Positions 11,870 to 23,004 of a DNA stretch of 64,000 bases are shown one piece after another. Origin of the DNA: Pyrenula massariospora (taxonomy: Eukaryota; Ascomycota; Eurotiomycetes; Pyrenulales; Pyrenulaceae); the NCBI GenBank assembly GCA_021030905.1, contig JAGFMI010000001.1:1550001-1614000 (forward strand), in the 5' to 3' direction. Below the pieces are notes generated by a model. It ran no database searches, had not been told where the DNA came from, and saw only the letters and a program-made list of their open reading frames with translations. Made by a program: the position numbers and the translations under genes. Numbering within the stretch: position 1 is the stretch's first letter; each line of letters starts with the position of its first letter.

Positions 11870-12550
11870 AGCTTCGAAACTGAAGACAGGGAATGAGGCT
11901 TTAAATAGATTGTTCAGGACTTTTGTTATTCGAGAACTAGGGCCACAGAGTGGACAATCAAGTCAAGCCGTCTAGCGAAGAAACCTTGAATTGCAAGCGT
12001 ATATGCTTATCCTTCGGCAGAACATATATGAAGCTGCTGGTCATGATTCTGACGTGTTTGCGGAGACGAGGGGAGACCTTCGATCTGCGGGGTGACCGCC
12101 AAGAATATCACCCTATCAAGAGTTGTACAGAAAATTTGGTAGGACTTCTCATCACAGCTGAAGTTTGCATGGTGCAGCTGCGTGAGGCAGACCTGATATT
12201 GGTTGGATACGAGCGATTCGGAAATTCTCTTTTACCTAGCGGCCAATCCAACGTCAATTCCGCCACCTGTATCTCAAGATCTGAATAACAGCAAGAAGTC
12301 CCCGACCAAGGATCAGTAACGATCAAGTCTTACAGGGCATGTTCAATTCTTAGTATAAGGAAAGCGTAGTTTTAAGCATATAGTGAGGCGATGAATCATG
12401 CGGACATTGGAGAAACCGGAACCTTGGTCATCTAGTAAGGGAAAGTTGCGTAGTGGAAACAGTTGTCGAAGTTTGAAGAAGAGAAAGGTCCGTTAAAGAT
12501 ACACAGATTCGGGCGCACAGTAGAAATGAAATTCAGAAGTACGGTGACAT
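11870..12550. promoter_or_regulatory. Intergenic region upstream of the dehydrogenase
   Basis: This 681-bp stretch lies between the dehydrogenase start and the stop of the next minus-strand gene. Overlapping frames at 11950-12326 look like noise. It probably contains the dehydrogenase promoter. Confidence 0.45.
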
Positions 12551-13218
12551 TTATTCCACTCTGAATTGCAATTTTGCTGCTAGTCGAATACCATACAAGA
12601 TTGTCGCTCCGATGACGAGCAAATTCAAATGAATGCTCATGGCATGGTTTCGGGAGAACGCTCTTCTCTTTCTTACAGCCTCTTCAATAGAGCTGTTGGT
12701 CATTGCACGCGAGCCGTCTCCGCCGCCTTCCCCAATGTTAGTGACTAGGATGAAGTGCACAAGAAGCTGGTAATGGGCAAACTTACTCCATGAACTGCGT
12801 TCCAACATGGCGCGCTGCGTCGCCGGCCCGTAGACTAGCAAATTTGAGAGAGCCAGAAAACCAGCGAGAGACAAAGTTGCCACGTCAACTTTGGAGGACA
12901 GCAGAGAAATGGGACCGTATTGTGGGTATGTTATCGCAGTAAGAAATATTAAGCCTGACTGCAGCTTGAAGTAGGCCGGGAACACGCGTATTTGTAGCTT
13001 CATGAAAGCCGACATGGGAAGCGCTCGGAAGCAGACCTTGGTCATGACAAAGGACTGCGATCAGTGTTAGTGATCTTGCAGGGCCAATATTTCATGTCTT
13101 TGCTGTGAGCGGCTCTGAATACCTGGTACAATTCCGTCCCCAAAAGAGTGCTATATGAAATAAGATGATAAGTTCCTAAGTGTGTGAACGGTGCTATGTA
13201 CGAGGTAATTGTAGCCAT
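12551..13218 (-). CDS. TMEM205/DUF4149-like small membrane protein
   Basis: Three exons (13218-13123, 13054-12787, 12726-12551) give 179 aa. The protein starts MATITSYIAPFTHLGTYHLI and continues TELYQSFVMTKVCFRALP, the N-terminal pattern of the DUF4149/TMEM205 family. About four hydrophobic segments are visible, including FLTAITYPQYG, LAGFLALSNLLVYGP and a final LNLLVIGATILYG. The function of fungal members is unknown; human TMEM205 has been linked to drug export. The second intron acceptor is uncertain. I prefer 12727 because a CTAAC branch site lies about 10 nt upstream; an acceptor 18 nt earlier in the transcript (exon from 12744) also keeps frame and adds six residues. Confidence 0.85.
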
Positions 13219-13979
13219 TGCGTAGATTTGGTTTCGAGGGAAGTCGAATACTAGAGATACAAATACCTAGCCAGGGCTAGCAACTAGACTCAATCACGCA
13301 AAGATCAAGCAGCTTTATCATCGAGAAAATATGAGACCCATGGTGATTGTTGAAAGAGGCTTATATGGACCATCTGAGCCTGAGAAATGCTGCTGCCTGA
13401 AAAATGCCAGCGGCTATGAACGCCAAGAAAGTAAGGAGGAATGGCTTTAATGACGCGGCTCGAAGGAAGATCTCTATCCTAACCAAGTCTAAGAGGATTA
13501 TTTCTTCCTGTGGATGTCGTGTAAGCTACCCATCAGATAGAAATTGCAGTAGCAGCATGTTCCGCAAAGAGGAAACACCTTGCGGCCTTGATAAGGACCC
13601 AGTCGTGATTGAAGCGTGAACCGTCAGCAAAGACTTCTGAACACCATGATTTGGGTACGTAGATATGTAGGTAGAGGATGAGTTGATAGAATACCTCAGA
13701 CTGGTGAATACTTACCGCAGCTTGCACAGATCGTGGACATGAAGACGTAGCTTTGGAGCCGGTTAGGAGGGGCTAACCGCTTTGGCTCTGATCGGCAACC
13801 TGACTCAGGTCAACACGCTTCAAAACCATCCGCAGGCGCCACGCACAGAGTATGAGGTGCCTTTCTGCTCGCAAGAGACTTTGACCGGCATGCACGCTCA
13901 GTATCAAAATTGGAGACCTTCGCATATGCCGCCCAAGAGTGGGCGCTATTTGCCCCCAAGCTCGAGGTGAAATGCTGCC
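13219..13979. promoter_or_regulatory. Divergent promoter region
   Basis: This 761-bp stretch separates the starts of the TMEM205-like gene (-) and the MYST acetyltransferase (+). It should hold both promoters. Frames at 13404-13727 have no motif and no codon pattern like the neighbours. Confidence 0.5.
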
Positions 13980-15311
13980 ATGCCCGCGCAGGTCGAACAT
14001 GCGCTCGCCCAGCACACCCCATCTTCACCCCTCTCTACCCACAAGCCCGCCTTGCAGGCGCTTCGCCGGAATATTGACGAGGTTGTGCTAGGTGATCTCC
14101 TTCTCAAGACTTGGTATTACTCTCCATATCCAGATGGGATTGTTCAATCCTCCGAAGCCGAACTATATGCCGCTGTGACAAATCCTCAGCCAACTTCTGC
14201 CATCAATGGCTACCACCAATCCCACATTCCCCTGTGTCGACGATTACACGTCTGCCCGCATTGCTTCATATACACACCGCACTTCAATCATTATCTGACC
14301 CACTTAAAACGTCACTGTCCTATCTTACGACCACCACCAACTGACGACCCAGATGTTCTTGCGGAGCCCGGTGCCCCTCCGTCTGGTACCAAAGTGTACG
14401 AGCATGATGGCTATGCTGTGTGGGAAGTTGATGGGGAGACAGAAAAGCTCTACTGTCAGAATGTCAGCTTGTTTGGGAAATTGTTCTTGGAGCAAAAGAG
14501 CGTCTTTTTTGACACAGGAGCTTTCATGTACTACGTTCTGACTTACACTCCCGGAAAAGCACACCAAATTGTCGAGACGTCCAAGAGCCCGCGCGGCCGG
14601 AAGCGCGCTGTCGATGGCTCGCACAGAGTTAACGGGGCGGACTACGGATCAATGCACGTGCCCCAGGTGCTTGGTTTCTTTTCGAAGGAAAAGCTTTCCT
14701 GGGACAACAACAACCTTGCCTGTATTCTGATATTTCCACCGTTCCAGCACCGGCAATTGGGTAAGCTTCTAATGTCGGTTTCTTACAAATTATCTGGCTG
14801 GGAATGGGAAGGCGGTATCATTGGCGGGCCAGAGAAACCTTTGAGCACCATGGGCAAGAAGAGTTACGGACATTTCTGGGCAGAGCGGGTTGCAAGATTC
14901 CTCCTTGGGCAAACTCGAGATGCGGATGCAAGAGCGGTGCTGGAAAATACCTCGGGCCGGAAAGGAGGAAGGAAGAAAGTCCGAGAGACGATGACGGTGA
15001 AAGAAATTGGAGAGAGAACAGGCATGCTACCTGAAGACGTAATTGTTGGTTTGATCAATATCGGCTGTTGCGACCCCATCCCACCGAAGAAGAGAAAAGG
15101 TGGGGGAGCGGATACAGACGACAAGGGCGGAGAGCAGGTCAACGGTGAGGAGACAGCCGTTGTCAACATGACAGCAAACCGGTCGCGAGTGATGGAATGG
15201 GTGGAGTCTAATGGCGTTGAGCTGCAAGACCCTGTTCGCGAAGAGGGTTTCCTTGGGGAATGGGCCTTGAGCGACTATGATGACGAGGATAGTATCCACT
15301 CTGAAGAGTGA
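13980..15311 (+). CDS. SAS2: MYST-family histone acetyltransferase, Sas2-like
   Basis: MYST enzymes transfer acetyl groups to histone lysines; Sas2 acetylates H4K16 in the SAS complex. The gene is a single exon of 443 aa. A C2HC zinc finger is visible at Cys92, Cys95, His108 and Cys113 (C-x2-C-x12-H-x4-C). Lys167 in FGKLFLEQKS matches the autoacetylated lysine. NLACILIFPPFQ contains Cys248, and GGPEKPLS contains Glu285, matching the catalytic pair of Esa1. The acetyl-CoA loop reads QHRQLGKLL, with Gln where Esa1-type enzymes have the first Gly. There is a basic insert of about 30-40 residues between FMYYVLTYT and GFFSKEK, and an acidic end. Neither a chromodomain nor a PHD finger is present, which favours Sas2 over Esa1 or Sas3. 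The symbol is by family resemblance. Confidence 0.9.
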   Translation: MPAQVEHALAQHTPSSPLSTHKPALQALRRNIDEVVLGDLLLKTWYYSPYPDGIVQSSEAELYAAVTNPQPTSAINGYHQSHIPLCRRLHVCPHCFIYTPHFNHYLTHLKRHCPILRPPPTDDPDVLAEPGAPPSGTKVYEHDGYAVWEVDGETEKLYCQNVSLFGKLFLEQKSVFFDTGAFMYYVLTYTPGKAHQIVETSKSPRGRKRAVDGSHRVNGADYGSMHVPQVLGFFSKEKLSWDNNNLACILIFPPFQHRQLGKLLMSVSYKLSGWEWEGGIIGGPEKPLSTMGKKSYGHFWAERVARFLLGQTRDADARAVLENTSGRKGGRKKVRETMTVKEIGERTGMLPEDVIVGLINIGCCDPIPPKKRKGGGADTDDKGGEQVNGEETAVVNMTANRSRVMEWVESNGVELQDPVREEGFLGEWALSDYDDEDSIHSEE

Positions 15312-17329
15312 TTTTGCAAACAATGAGCTTTGTCATGCCTTCAACTGAGAACAGGAAGGCTGCAGGCAGTCATTTTCGAAACTGCCACAAGGACAGGTCA
15401 GATCTTGTCACTCAATCTGGACATGTTAAGGTAGTCCTGCATCTTGCATTGTTCCCTTGTTTCCCCTTCTGCTTCTACAGAAGGGGAAGAGAAGTAGATG
15501 ACGCCGTAAAAAGACACTTCCTAAGGCTGCTTGTGACGGCGTCTGCATTAAAGACGTTGGCAAGGTGCTCCACCACTCGTCGCAGCAGCAAGGAATCTCC
15601 CGAGGAGAGCGTGTGGACAGTGGGCAAGTCAAGCAGTGACAGGCACTCATACTGCACGTCTCCGCGCAGTCCGCAACGTCCGCGGGCTTTCGCCGGCAGC
15701 TGCCCTGATCTGCCAGCCAGTGGGTCAACCTTGTCGGCCTGCCACCAAGTCTGGATCAGGGACTGTTGGCTTTCAGGGGTTGCAAGGAAGAAGGAATGCT
15801 TCTGCCCAAGGCTCCAATTCCAAATGCGCCTCGTTTTGCAATTGCGGCCACAGTGAAGCGTGATCAGAACAACAGCCAGCCACCGCTCATGCTCCGATCT
15901 ACAGACTCCGTCAGTCCGTAGGCTCCTGAATCATGAATAATACCTAGCGACTCCGGCAAGTCGGGACTGGTAGGCCGACCTCGGAGGCTTCGAAGAATCT
16001 CAGATGGAAATTGGAGGCGTTCCACGCGTCTAGGTGGGGGCTGGAGACCTGTTGTCTGAGAGGCTTGGAGACTGCAGGCTAGACTGGCGGGGCAGCGCTT
16101 GACGGCTCCCGATATATTGGTTCTGTCAAGCCAGGCCTCCAGATCCTAAGCTGCAAGGGCACACAGGGGGACAGGGCCAGATCGACGGCATAGCAGGCTG
16201 GATGGAGATTGGCACCTGGGCGCGGAAACGGGAGACTCGATGCCCCTGGGTGCTGCTAGCGTGTCGACAAGTCTCTGGATCCGCGTATGAGCGTCTTCTG
16301 CTTGTAATTCTATATCCGCAGCGGGCAAATCAGCACCCGTGCCGGCGCAAAAGGAACCACTTCAATACAATTTGGACAGGCGGCTGCCAGAAAGCTAGGT
16401 CCCCAACGCGACGCGAAACCCTGGCACTTTGGGCAGAGTGTATGACCGTTGAAAAAAATGCTCGCCATGTCGTGTTCTTCTCCATATCAAGATGCACCGC
16501 CGTGAAGCTCTCTGACCACCCACCGGAAGAACAACAAAAACAACCAACTCCGCCCGCTCGTTGCCGCATAAACACAACAACAAATAACAACCGCACTCAG
16601 ACACTCTTTTGCACCCAGGGAGCTCCACTGATCTGCCTCTGGGGTCTATTCTCCGATGTTGATCCCTGTTCTTTGACTTTTTTACACACTATCATGGCCT
16701 CTTTTTCATACTGCCTCTAGCTTGCATCCTAACGCTCTGAACGCCTGGAGAACCGCAGCTCCACCATCTTACGAAGATTTCGAGCTTTTCCATGACCGAG
16801 CAGACGGACGCCCATAGATTTAGAAAGTGCATGGACTCGATGTGGAATTGATCTGTCTACCTCTCCCCCAGTTTCACCTCCCGCCACCCCGCTTGCGCTC
16901 ATGCCTTCCGCCTCATAACACCTTCTCGATTGACCGCGCTCAGATCCGTGTGCCTGGTGTCGACTCATCCAGGCTGAGTGGTGTGCTGAACATTCTTTGA
17001 AAGCGAGGACCGCCCTTGACTCACCTGTTTACGTATCGACCTCTATCATCGCAACCAGTCAGGTAGGGCTGCGTTGGCGTCTGGTTCTACCTGGTTTGCC
17101 ATTAAGGATCGCCCTGCCGTACTCTCGTGGTCTTTTTGCCACTGAGTCATTCTAGCAGCAAGGTGAAAAACATAGGCAGTAGCCTTCGATTATTCACACG
17201 GACTCGCCGAGCTCAAGCTGACCAAGGTGCTACCCCAAAACTATTATCTCAGCAATTGCCCCCAATTTCTTGCCTGCCGCATTTCAAGTTGGCCCCGTTC
17301 TTGCCTTCTGAACTTGAGACCGCTGAGCC
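15312..17329. promoter_or_regulatory. 2-kb upstream region of the next gene
   Basis: No gene could be built here. Overlapping frames on both strands at 15308-15863 and 16202-16720 lack recognisable domains. From about 16600 to 17330 the plus strand is pyrimidine-rich with CT tracts, which suggests a long 5' leader for the gene starting at 17330. Short open frames in that part would be upstream ORFs if transcribed. Confidence 0.45.
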
Positions 17330-18918
17330 ATGGCTGCCGCTTTATCAGAGGAAACGACAACTCTAGGAGAAGGTGCTGCCTATCCATGGATCCTGGAGCA
17401 TCTTCTCGCCTATCCCGGGACCTTCGAAATTCCATTACGAACGATGTACTCTTTGAACTCTACTACCCAGCAGCATCAAGTGTCCGCATCATCAGCTTTA
17501 ACACCTCTGGCACCATCAGACTCCAGTTCGGTCAAGGGTAACGCCTTTCCCCCTCGTACGTCTACTAGCACAGAACAAGAGCAAATGTCGACTCAGACAG
17601 CAGCCGCTCAGTTAAGAGCCAATCTGATGTCCCATATTGCCCAGCAGCCAACACAGCCTTGCTCTCTTCCGCCTGCTTTCGTTACCGGCTTTGTGCGAAG
17701 ATGCTTCACTCCAGAGCTTGACCAGGTCGACTTCCCGCAAGCCTTGACAGCGCTTGACTACTTGAGAGATCTTGAGATCAGGAGGCGTAGGGAAGTTGCC
17801 GCAGCATTGCGAAGATTAGGGGTTGACAGAAAAGACCTGCATGAACGAGAGCAATTGGGCAAGAAGTATCCCGGCGTACTGAGATGGGTACAGAGCATCG
17901 AGGAGAGGGAGAAGAAAGTCGAAGCTCTGTATACTTCGGTCTACCTTGGCTTACGGCGATGGGTAGGTTCTCCATTGCTACCATGCTATTCCAACAGGTT
18001 GCTCACGCCCCGCAGACTCTTATCAATGAAATGTCATTGGCCCCTTTCTCGAAGAGTAATTGTATTGCTATGCTGAATACTTTATATCCTCCGGTAGCCA
18101 ATGTTCAGCCAACGGCACAGCTCACTCCACATGTGTTGAATGGCCAACGTAATGCCTTCTTCAAATACATTACTGGAGTGGAAAGGAATGGCACAGGCAT
18201 TCTACAGACGTTGATGAATGATGGAAAGAGACCTGAGGATGAGACAGGATGGCCTAAAGTCAGAGAGACCGTCGACAGGTATCTTCGATCTGTACATGTC
18301 ATCATTCAAGAATGTTCCGAAGTCAATGGACGTGACAGCCTCGGCTCTCCTGATCCTACAGAAGCGGAACCCGCCGAACAGCCTCGGCGGAAAGTCGACT
18401 CAGGAATTAGTCTTTCGAGCGGTAGCCAAGCCAGCCACGGGCACCGCCCATCCACCAGCGGAAGTGCTAGCATTGGAAGCGCTGCTTCGAAGCGCAGCAG
18501 CCGCGAGAAGCGAGCTTCCGACAATTCAATACCCGGTGACTACGCACCTGCCGCTACGGAAGTCCCTTCAAAGCCCGCTGGCTCAACGCTTGAGCGGATT
18601 GCTAGGGAGCTCAGGAAGGTACGGTCCCGTGGCGACATAAAGGGCGTACCGAAACAAGATATTGTGAAACAAGAGGCTGCGCCAAAGGAAGAAGAACAAT
18701 CCGCCATGCCGTTACAAAAAGAGAAGAAGGTCCGCCTAAGACCAAGCTTGAAGAAAATGAAAAGCACCAGCTTCTTGAATGATAAGGATAGGAGAGGAAG
18801 TGATGACAGCCAAGGTGCTACACCGACAGAAAGTTTCGATGCTGACGAGATGAAGAGACAGCGTCTTCTCTGGGAAGCGAAACAGCGTAAAGAGAAGACG
18901 CATAATGGAGATTCTTAA
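17330..18918 (+). CDS. Conserved fungal protein of unknown function, 511 aa
   Basis: Two exons (17330-17962, 18016-18918) join in frame after YLGLRRW. I do not recognise a named domain. Residues 1-60 look folded and begin MAAALSEETTTLGEGAAYPWILEHLLAYPGTF-like. A Ser/Thr/Gln-rich linker follows. A helical, charged segment at about 110-300 contains a run rich in Arg/Glu/Lys (LRDLEIRRRREVAAALRRLG) that could form a coiled coil. The C-terminal 190 residues are disordered, Ser/Lys-rich and basic (SGISLSSGS, KKVRLRPSLKKMKS), ending in a charged helix. There is no signal peptide or membrane segment, so a nuclear or cytosolic scaffold is a fair guess and nothing more. Confidence 0.8.
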
Positions 18919-19531
18919 TGGGTAGACGGACATGGCAAGGACAAATATGCATCCCTGGTACCATCGCTTGGAGTTTTTTGGACCTGTTTTCGGGTGGGAC
19001 TCTGCATGACGGAACGACTTGTTTTCTCTCAGTCGGAAGCTTGAGCCCTCACGGGTCTAAAAAGAACGGATACCTTCGCGGGTCAACGGGGGGCTTTTTT
19101 CATGCGATGACTTTGATGATCACACGGGCACATTGCTAAAAATGCAACTTGAAAAAGGCTTTCGGCGGAAACGATGCCTGTTAGTTTTAGTATTAGGTCC
19201 AGCTTAAGCGCTGTGTATGAAACATACTGGAGGCATTGGATCTCGAATTGGCCCCATAGCATTCCTTTCTCATTAACGTGATGTGTCGATGGTTTTGACA
19301 ATAGCTGCCATAAAGTTCAAGATGTTCTTTTCCTCAGAGCCATAGATATGCGTGACGTCTCCAAAAATTACACTTCTCCAATTCTCAGGCTGCCACAACT
19401 TCTTTGGGTATTCTGAGACCCATCACAGTTTGACACAAGTATTCGCCCTCTCGCCCATTTCCTGCATACGAATGTCAACCTGAAATCACATTCTTCTTTT
19501 TTCAGTTCTCGTCTCTAGACGTCGAGAAAAC
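18919..19531. promoter_or_regulatory. Upstream region of prefoldin subunit 3
   Basis: This 613-bp spacer separates two co-oriented genes. A GACGTC palindrome lies at about 19518-19523, close to the start codon, and could bind a bZIP factor of the CREB/ATF type. No gene is visible. Confidence 0.4.
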
Positions 19532-20455
19532 ATGGCCGCCAAACCCACAGACGTGTAAGTTCCCCCGACCTCCAAAGAGCTATCCCCGCCGCAGCTCCAG
19601 AAAGCTGCACATAGCCTTGCCCGAGCTCTCAGCGCAAGCTCACGCGCTCTCTCCGACACTTTCTCAGCTTCTCCAGCTCCTCCATCCCTCTCCAACTAAC
19701 CTAAACCCTCCCAGACCTTCCGCATCGTCCAACCTCCCCACCCGCTCCAAAGAGGCCGCCGCCGCATCAACAACCACTACCACCACCATCAACCCCCGCG
19801 GCATCCCCCAAGCGCCCTTCGTCAGCAACGTGACCGAGTACGTCTCCTCCCGGGCCGAGGTCGAGCCGACGCTGCGCTCCTTCCAGGAGATGATCTCCAA
19901 GTACCAGTTCATGGAGGTGAACACGCAGCGGCGGGCGGGCGGGTTGCGGGAGAAGATTCCGGAGATGAGGGGGACGTTGGAGGTTGTGAGGTTTTTGAGG
20001 GCGGAGAAGGATGGGTTGGGAGAGGAAGGTGAGGGAGGGGGAGGGGGGGAGCTGGAGACGACGTTTGGGTTGAATGATACGTTGTATGCAAAGGCGATGG
20101 TGCGGCCGGGGGAGCTGGAGGAGGTGTATCTGTGGTTGGGTGCGAATGTTATGGTGGCGTATCCGCTGGCGGAGGCGGAGGAGATGTTGGGGGGGAAGCT
20201 GGAGGGGGCGAGGAAGAAGTTGGGGGAGTGTGAGGAGGATTTGGATTTTTTGAAGGAGCAGATTACGGTATGTTTGGTTCTTTTGAATCTTTGGGGTGGA
20301 TGTGGTGGCGGGCTGTTCTTGACGTTGCTGATTTGCTGCAGACGCTGGAAGTGGCTACGGCGAGGGTGTACAACTGGGATGTCATGCAGAAGCGGCTTGA
20401 GAAAGCTGAAGGCAAGGGCGAGGATGAAGGGAGGGATGAGAAGAAGGGTGGATGA
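19532..20455 (+). CDS. PAC10: Prefoldin subunit 3 (VBP1/Pac10)
   Basis: Prefoldin is a six-subunit cytosolic chaperone that delivers nascent actin and tubulin to the chaperonin CCT; subunit 3 is an alpha-type subunit. Exons 19532-19554, 19715-20267 and 20342-20455 give 229 aa. The first exon encodes only MAAKPTDV; the acceptor at 19714 has a CTAAC branch site about 20 nt upstream. Recognisable parts are GIPQAPFVSNV, the helix FQEMISKYQFMEVNTQRRAGGLREKIPEM, YAKAMV and VYLWLGANVMVAYPLAEAEEML, and the second helix running through LDFLKEQIT to VATARVYNWDV. An acidic Gly/Glu-rich insert follows the first helix. Composition on the coding strand switches from C-rich to strongly G-rich near 19900. 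Confidence 0.93.
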
Positions 20456-21323
20456 TGACCCGTCGACAAGCAGAAGCCCCTTCACATTCAAACTTGTCCG
20501 TTATCGCCAACCACTCAAAACAGCTTGGGCACTGCTCCGAGCTTCAGGTCTGGAGGTTACCACGACTGCCAGCCTCGACTTGTCGTCTCTTAGAGAACTT
20601 GGGCACCTACACAGCTCCTCGAAGCTTTGGCCAGGGCATCTCTAGTGCGGCAATTCGGACCTCCAGTGCGAGATCACCGGCCGATTAGCTGGAAGCCGTC
20701 TTTCCTCGACCAAAAACCCCTTGCCGATATCAAAGCCAGTCGCAGCTACTGCGTGAGGCTTGTCATGGCAATACAACAAACAAGACGCGGTCAAACGTAA
20801 CAAGAGCGGATTAGTCCGAGGTCTAGCTAACTAGGTACGATGCCAGAGAGTTTACCTTACGAAATAGATAGCTCGGTCGAATACGCCTTTCTAGCGCTTA
20901 ATATTTGTTGTAGATTTTTTCGTGCTTGTCCCACTGAGCTAGGCGCTTTACTCCCGACTTTTCCTTGAACCTCTTTTGAGTCTCCGGCCTGTCATGCACT
21001 TGAAAGACGTTCCTGCGCCGTCTTCCACAGAATGAGAATAGATGGGACAGTACGTAGCTACGATCTGTCCTTGGACAGGTACAGAAAACACACGGTTTTC
21101 GGGGTTGAGTCCAACGACGGGACTGTTCTGAACCTTTTAGATTGCAACCCGTACTTTTGAATATCTCCTGAATACTTGTAATCGATTTACGCCGCGAGAA
21201 CTCCGGCAGGTTGATTGCCAAAAAAAAGTCCCCATATCAGGTGCAGTGTATATATACATTCGACGCCTCCCAACGCCTGCGCTGTCAACAAGACTCTAAC
21301 ATAAAACCACTCCAAACAAAAGA
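20456..21323. other. Convergent 3' spacer
   Basis: This 868-bp stretch lies between the stops of prefoldin subunit 3 and the surface protein. I see no gene, repeat or RNA. The minus-strand frame at 20898-21221 has no recognisable motif. Confidence 0.5.
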
Positions 21324-22341
21324 TCACTCCAACTCCATCCTCCCCGTAACACTCCACCGCCCCTGCATAGGCGCCTCATGGATCTCCATGTACTGTGTCC
21401 TTCTCGGCGGCGGCGGAAGCAGCCCCTCAAAACTCCTCCCGTGCGCCTCGTACACCCCGCTCCGTCGCGCAACGTTCAGCACGCTGATCTGGCTTGGATC
21501 TTTCTTTTGCTCGGATCTTGAAGGTAGGCTGCGGCGCTTGAAGTGGAGGAGGAGGATAATGGACACTGCGATGAGGGGCATGCCGAGGCCGAGGGCGAGG
21601 CCGATAGTGAGGGGTAGAGTTGAGGGTTTAGTGGAGGAAGGCTGTAGGGACGGTGTGGGAGAGGAGCTCGTTGATGAGCCTGCAGGCTCACTGCTAGAGG
21701 TCGTTGTTTCGGTGGTGGAGCTTGGGGGTCTGAGCGTGGGGATTCCTGTGAGAGATGTCAGGATCGTGCTTGTCGGGTTTCCGGAGATGGACGTTGTGAG
21801 CATGGAGACGGCAGTGACGGATGTAGCTGCGTCGGCTATGGCCGCGGCGAGGTTCCGTCCCTGGGAGATGTTGAAGTAGTGGGATGGGAAGGATGCGTCT
21901 TGGGCGGAGGATTGGAGGAGGAAGAAGAAGATGTTTGATTGGGCGAGGGAGAATTGGAAGGTGGTGATATTCCAGTCGAATAGGCCATCTTCGGGATCAG
22001 AAGGGGTTTTGGCTTTGGAACAATTATCAGTTAGTAGTATGGAATGGAGGGATTTGGGAGGGAGAACACGGCTTACAAAAGACGACAGGCCCAACAGTGG
22101 CGGAGGAGAGTTGGTTAATGTCCTGCTGCCAAAGAGTGATAGTATAATTTGTGAAGTCTGTGGTCCATTTTATCGGCTGGACAGTGCCCGTGGTCCATTT
22201 GACGTTTCTGCTAAAGTCACCGTCGGGACCCCTTTGTCCGGGGGAAAGGAAGATGTTCTCGAAAGGGTCGTCGGCATGAAGGGAGATGGTCCAGAAAGCG
22301 AGAGATAGAAGCACGTGGAGGATGCAATATGAAAGAGCCAT
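21324..22341 (-). CDS. Single-pass Ser/Thr-rich cell-surface protein
   Basis: Two exons (22341-22077, 22012-21324) give 317 aa. The chosen start gives a signal peptide (MALSYCILHVLLSLAFWTIS). An in-frame Met further upstream would add about 68 hydrophobic and basic residues and is less likely. The ectodomain has Trp-containing segments (NVKWTTGTVQPIKWTTDF) and N-glycosylation sequons such as NYT, NIT and NIS. A Ser/Thr/Pro stalk of about 60 residues precedes one membrane segment at about residues 223-246. After KRR comes a cytoplasmic tail of about 70 residues with a PPPP run and tyrosines. This layout resembles fungal wall-stress sensors (Wsc/Mid2-like), but I see no WSC cysteine pattern. 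The function is inferred from architecture only. Confidence 0.85.
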
Positions 22342-23004
22342 TCTTCCCAGACGATCGCATCCAGGGAAGAAAGAGAGGAGGAGAAACCAGGCACGAAACC
22401 GGCAGCAAGCTCTGCGCGAAATGAGGAAACAGGACAAGATTTTCAAAGTGAGAATAAGCGACGGAACCAATATAATGTGAAGAAGGACTATCAAATCACA
22501 ACAGAAGAAAAACAATACGACGAAGAGACGCATACAGTCGAACACACCTTCATAAGCTTGTTTTCTACATATCTGAGCTATTCAACAGGTTGGGGTTGCC
22601 TACCCCCGACATCCAGTCTCTGTCGTCGCGACTGATCACTCTCTCATGTCCAATTGAGAATTTCATTCCTTTGATGAATATAGGTCAAGACCGGGTCGGG
22701 CGCTAAAGCTGTCTATATCATTGAGTAAGGTGGAGGCAAAGCTCGCCCTTCATGGTCGACGCCGCTTAAGAGCGTATCAGCTGGCGCCCGCTACCAGTCC
22801 GTCCAGTGCCAAGATAAAGTCTTGGCGCGTAAGCCGATCCCTCGGATTGATCCTAGGGGTCTGCCATTACTAATGCGGCAACTCACTACGTTGCTATTAA
22901 TTTGTCGACACTGTTGGGCTTGACTCTTGGACCCAAAGATGCTTTCAATCATCCCTTAGGGACCATTTATATCGGTGACTCTCTGTAGTTGATTACGTCC
23001 GATC
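22342..23004. promoter_or_regulatory. Divergent promoter region
   Basis: It separates the starts of the surface protein (-) and the regulator (+). The part next to the surface protein is purine-rich on the plus strand, which is a CT-rich leader for the minus-strand gene. No gene is visible. Confidence 0.45.
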
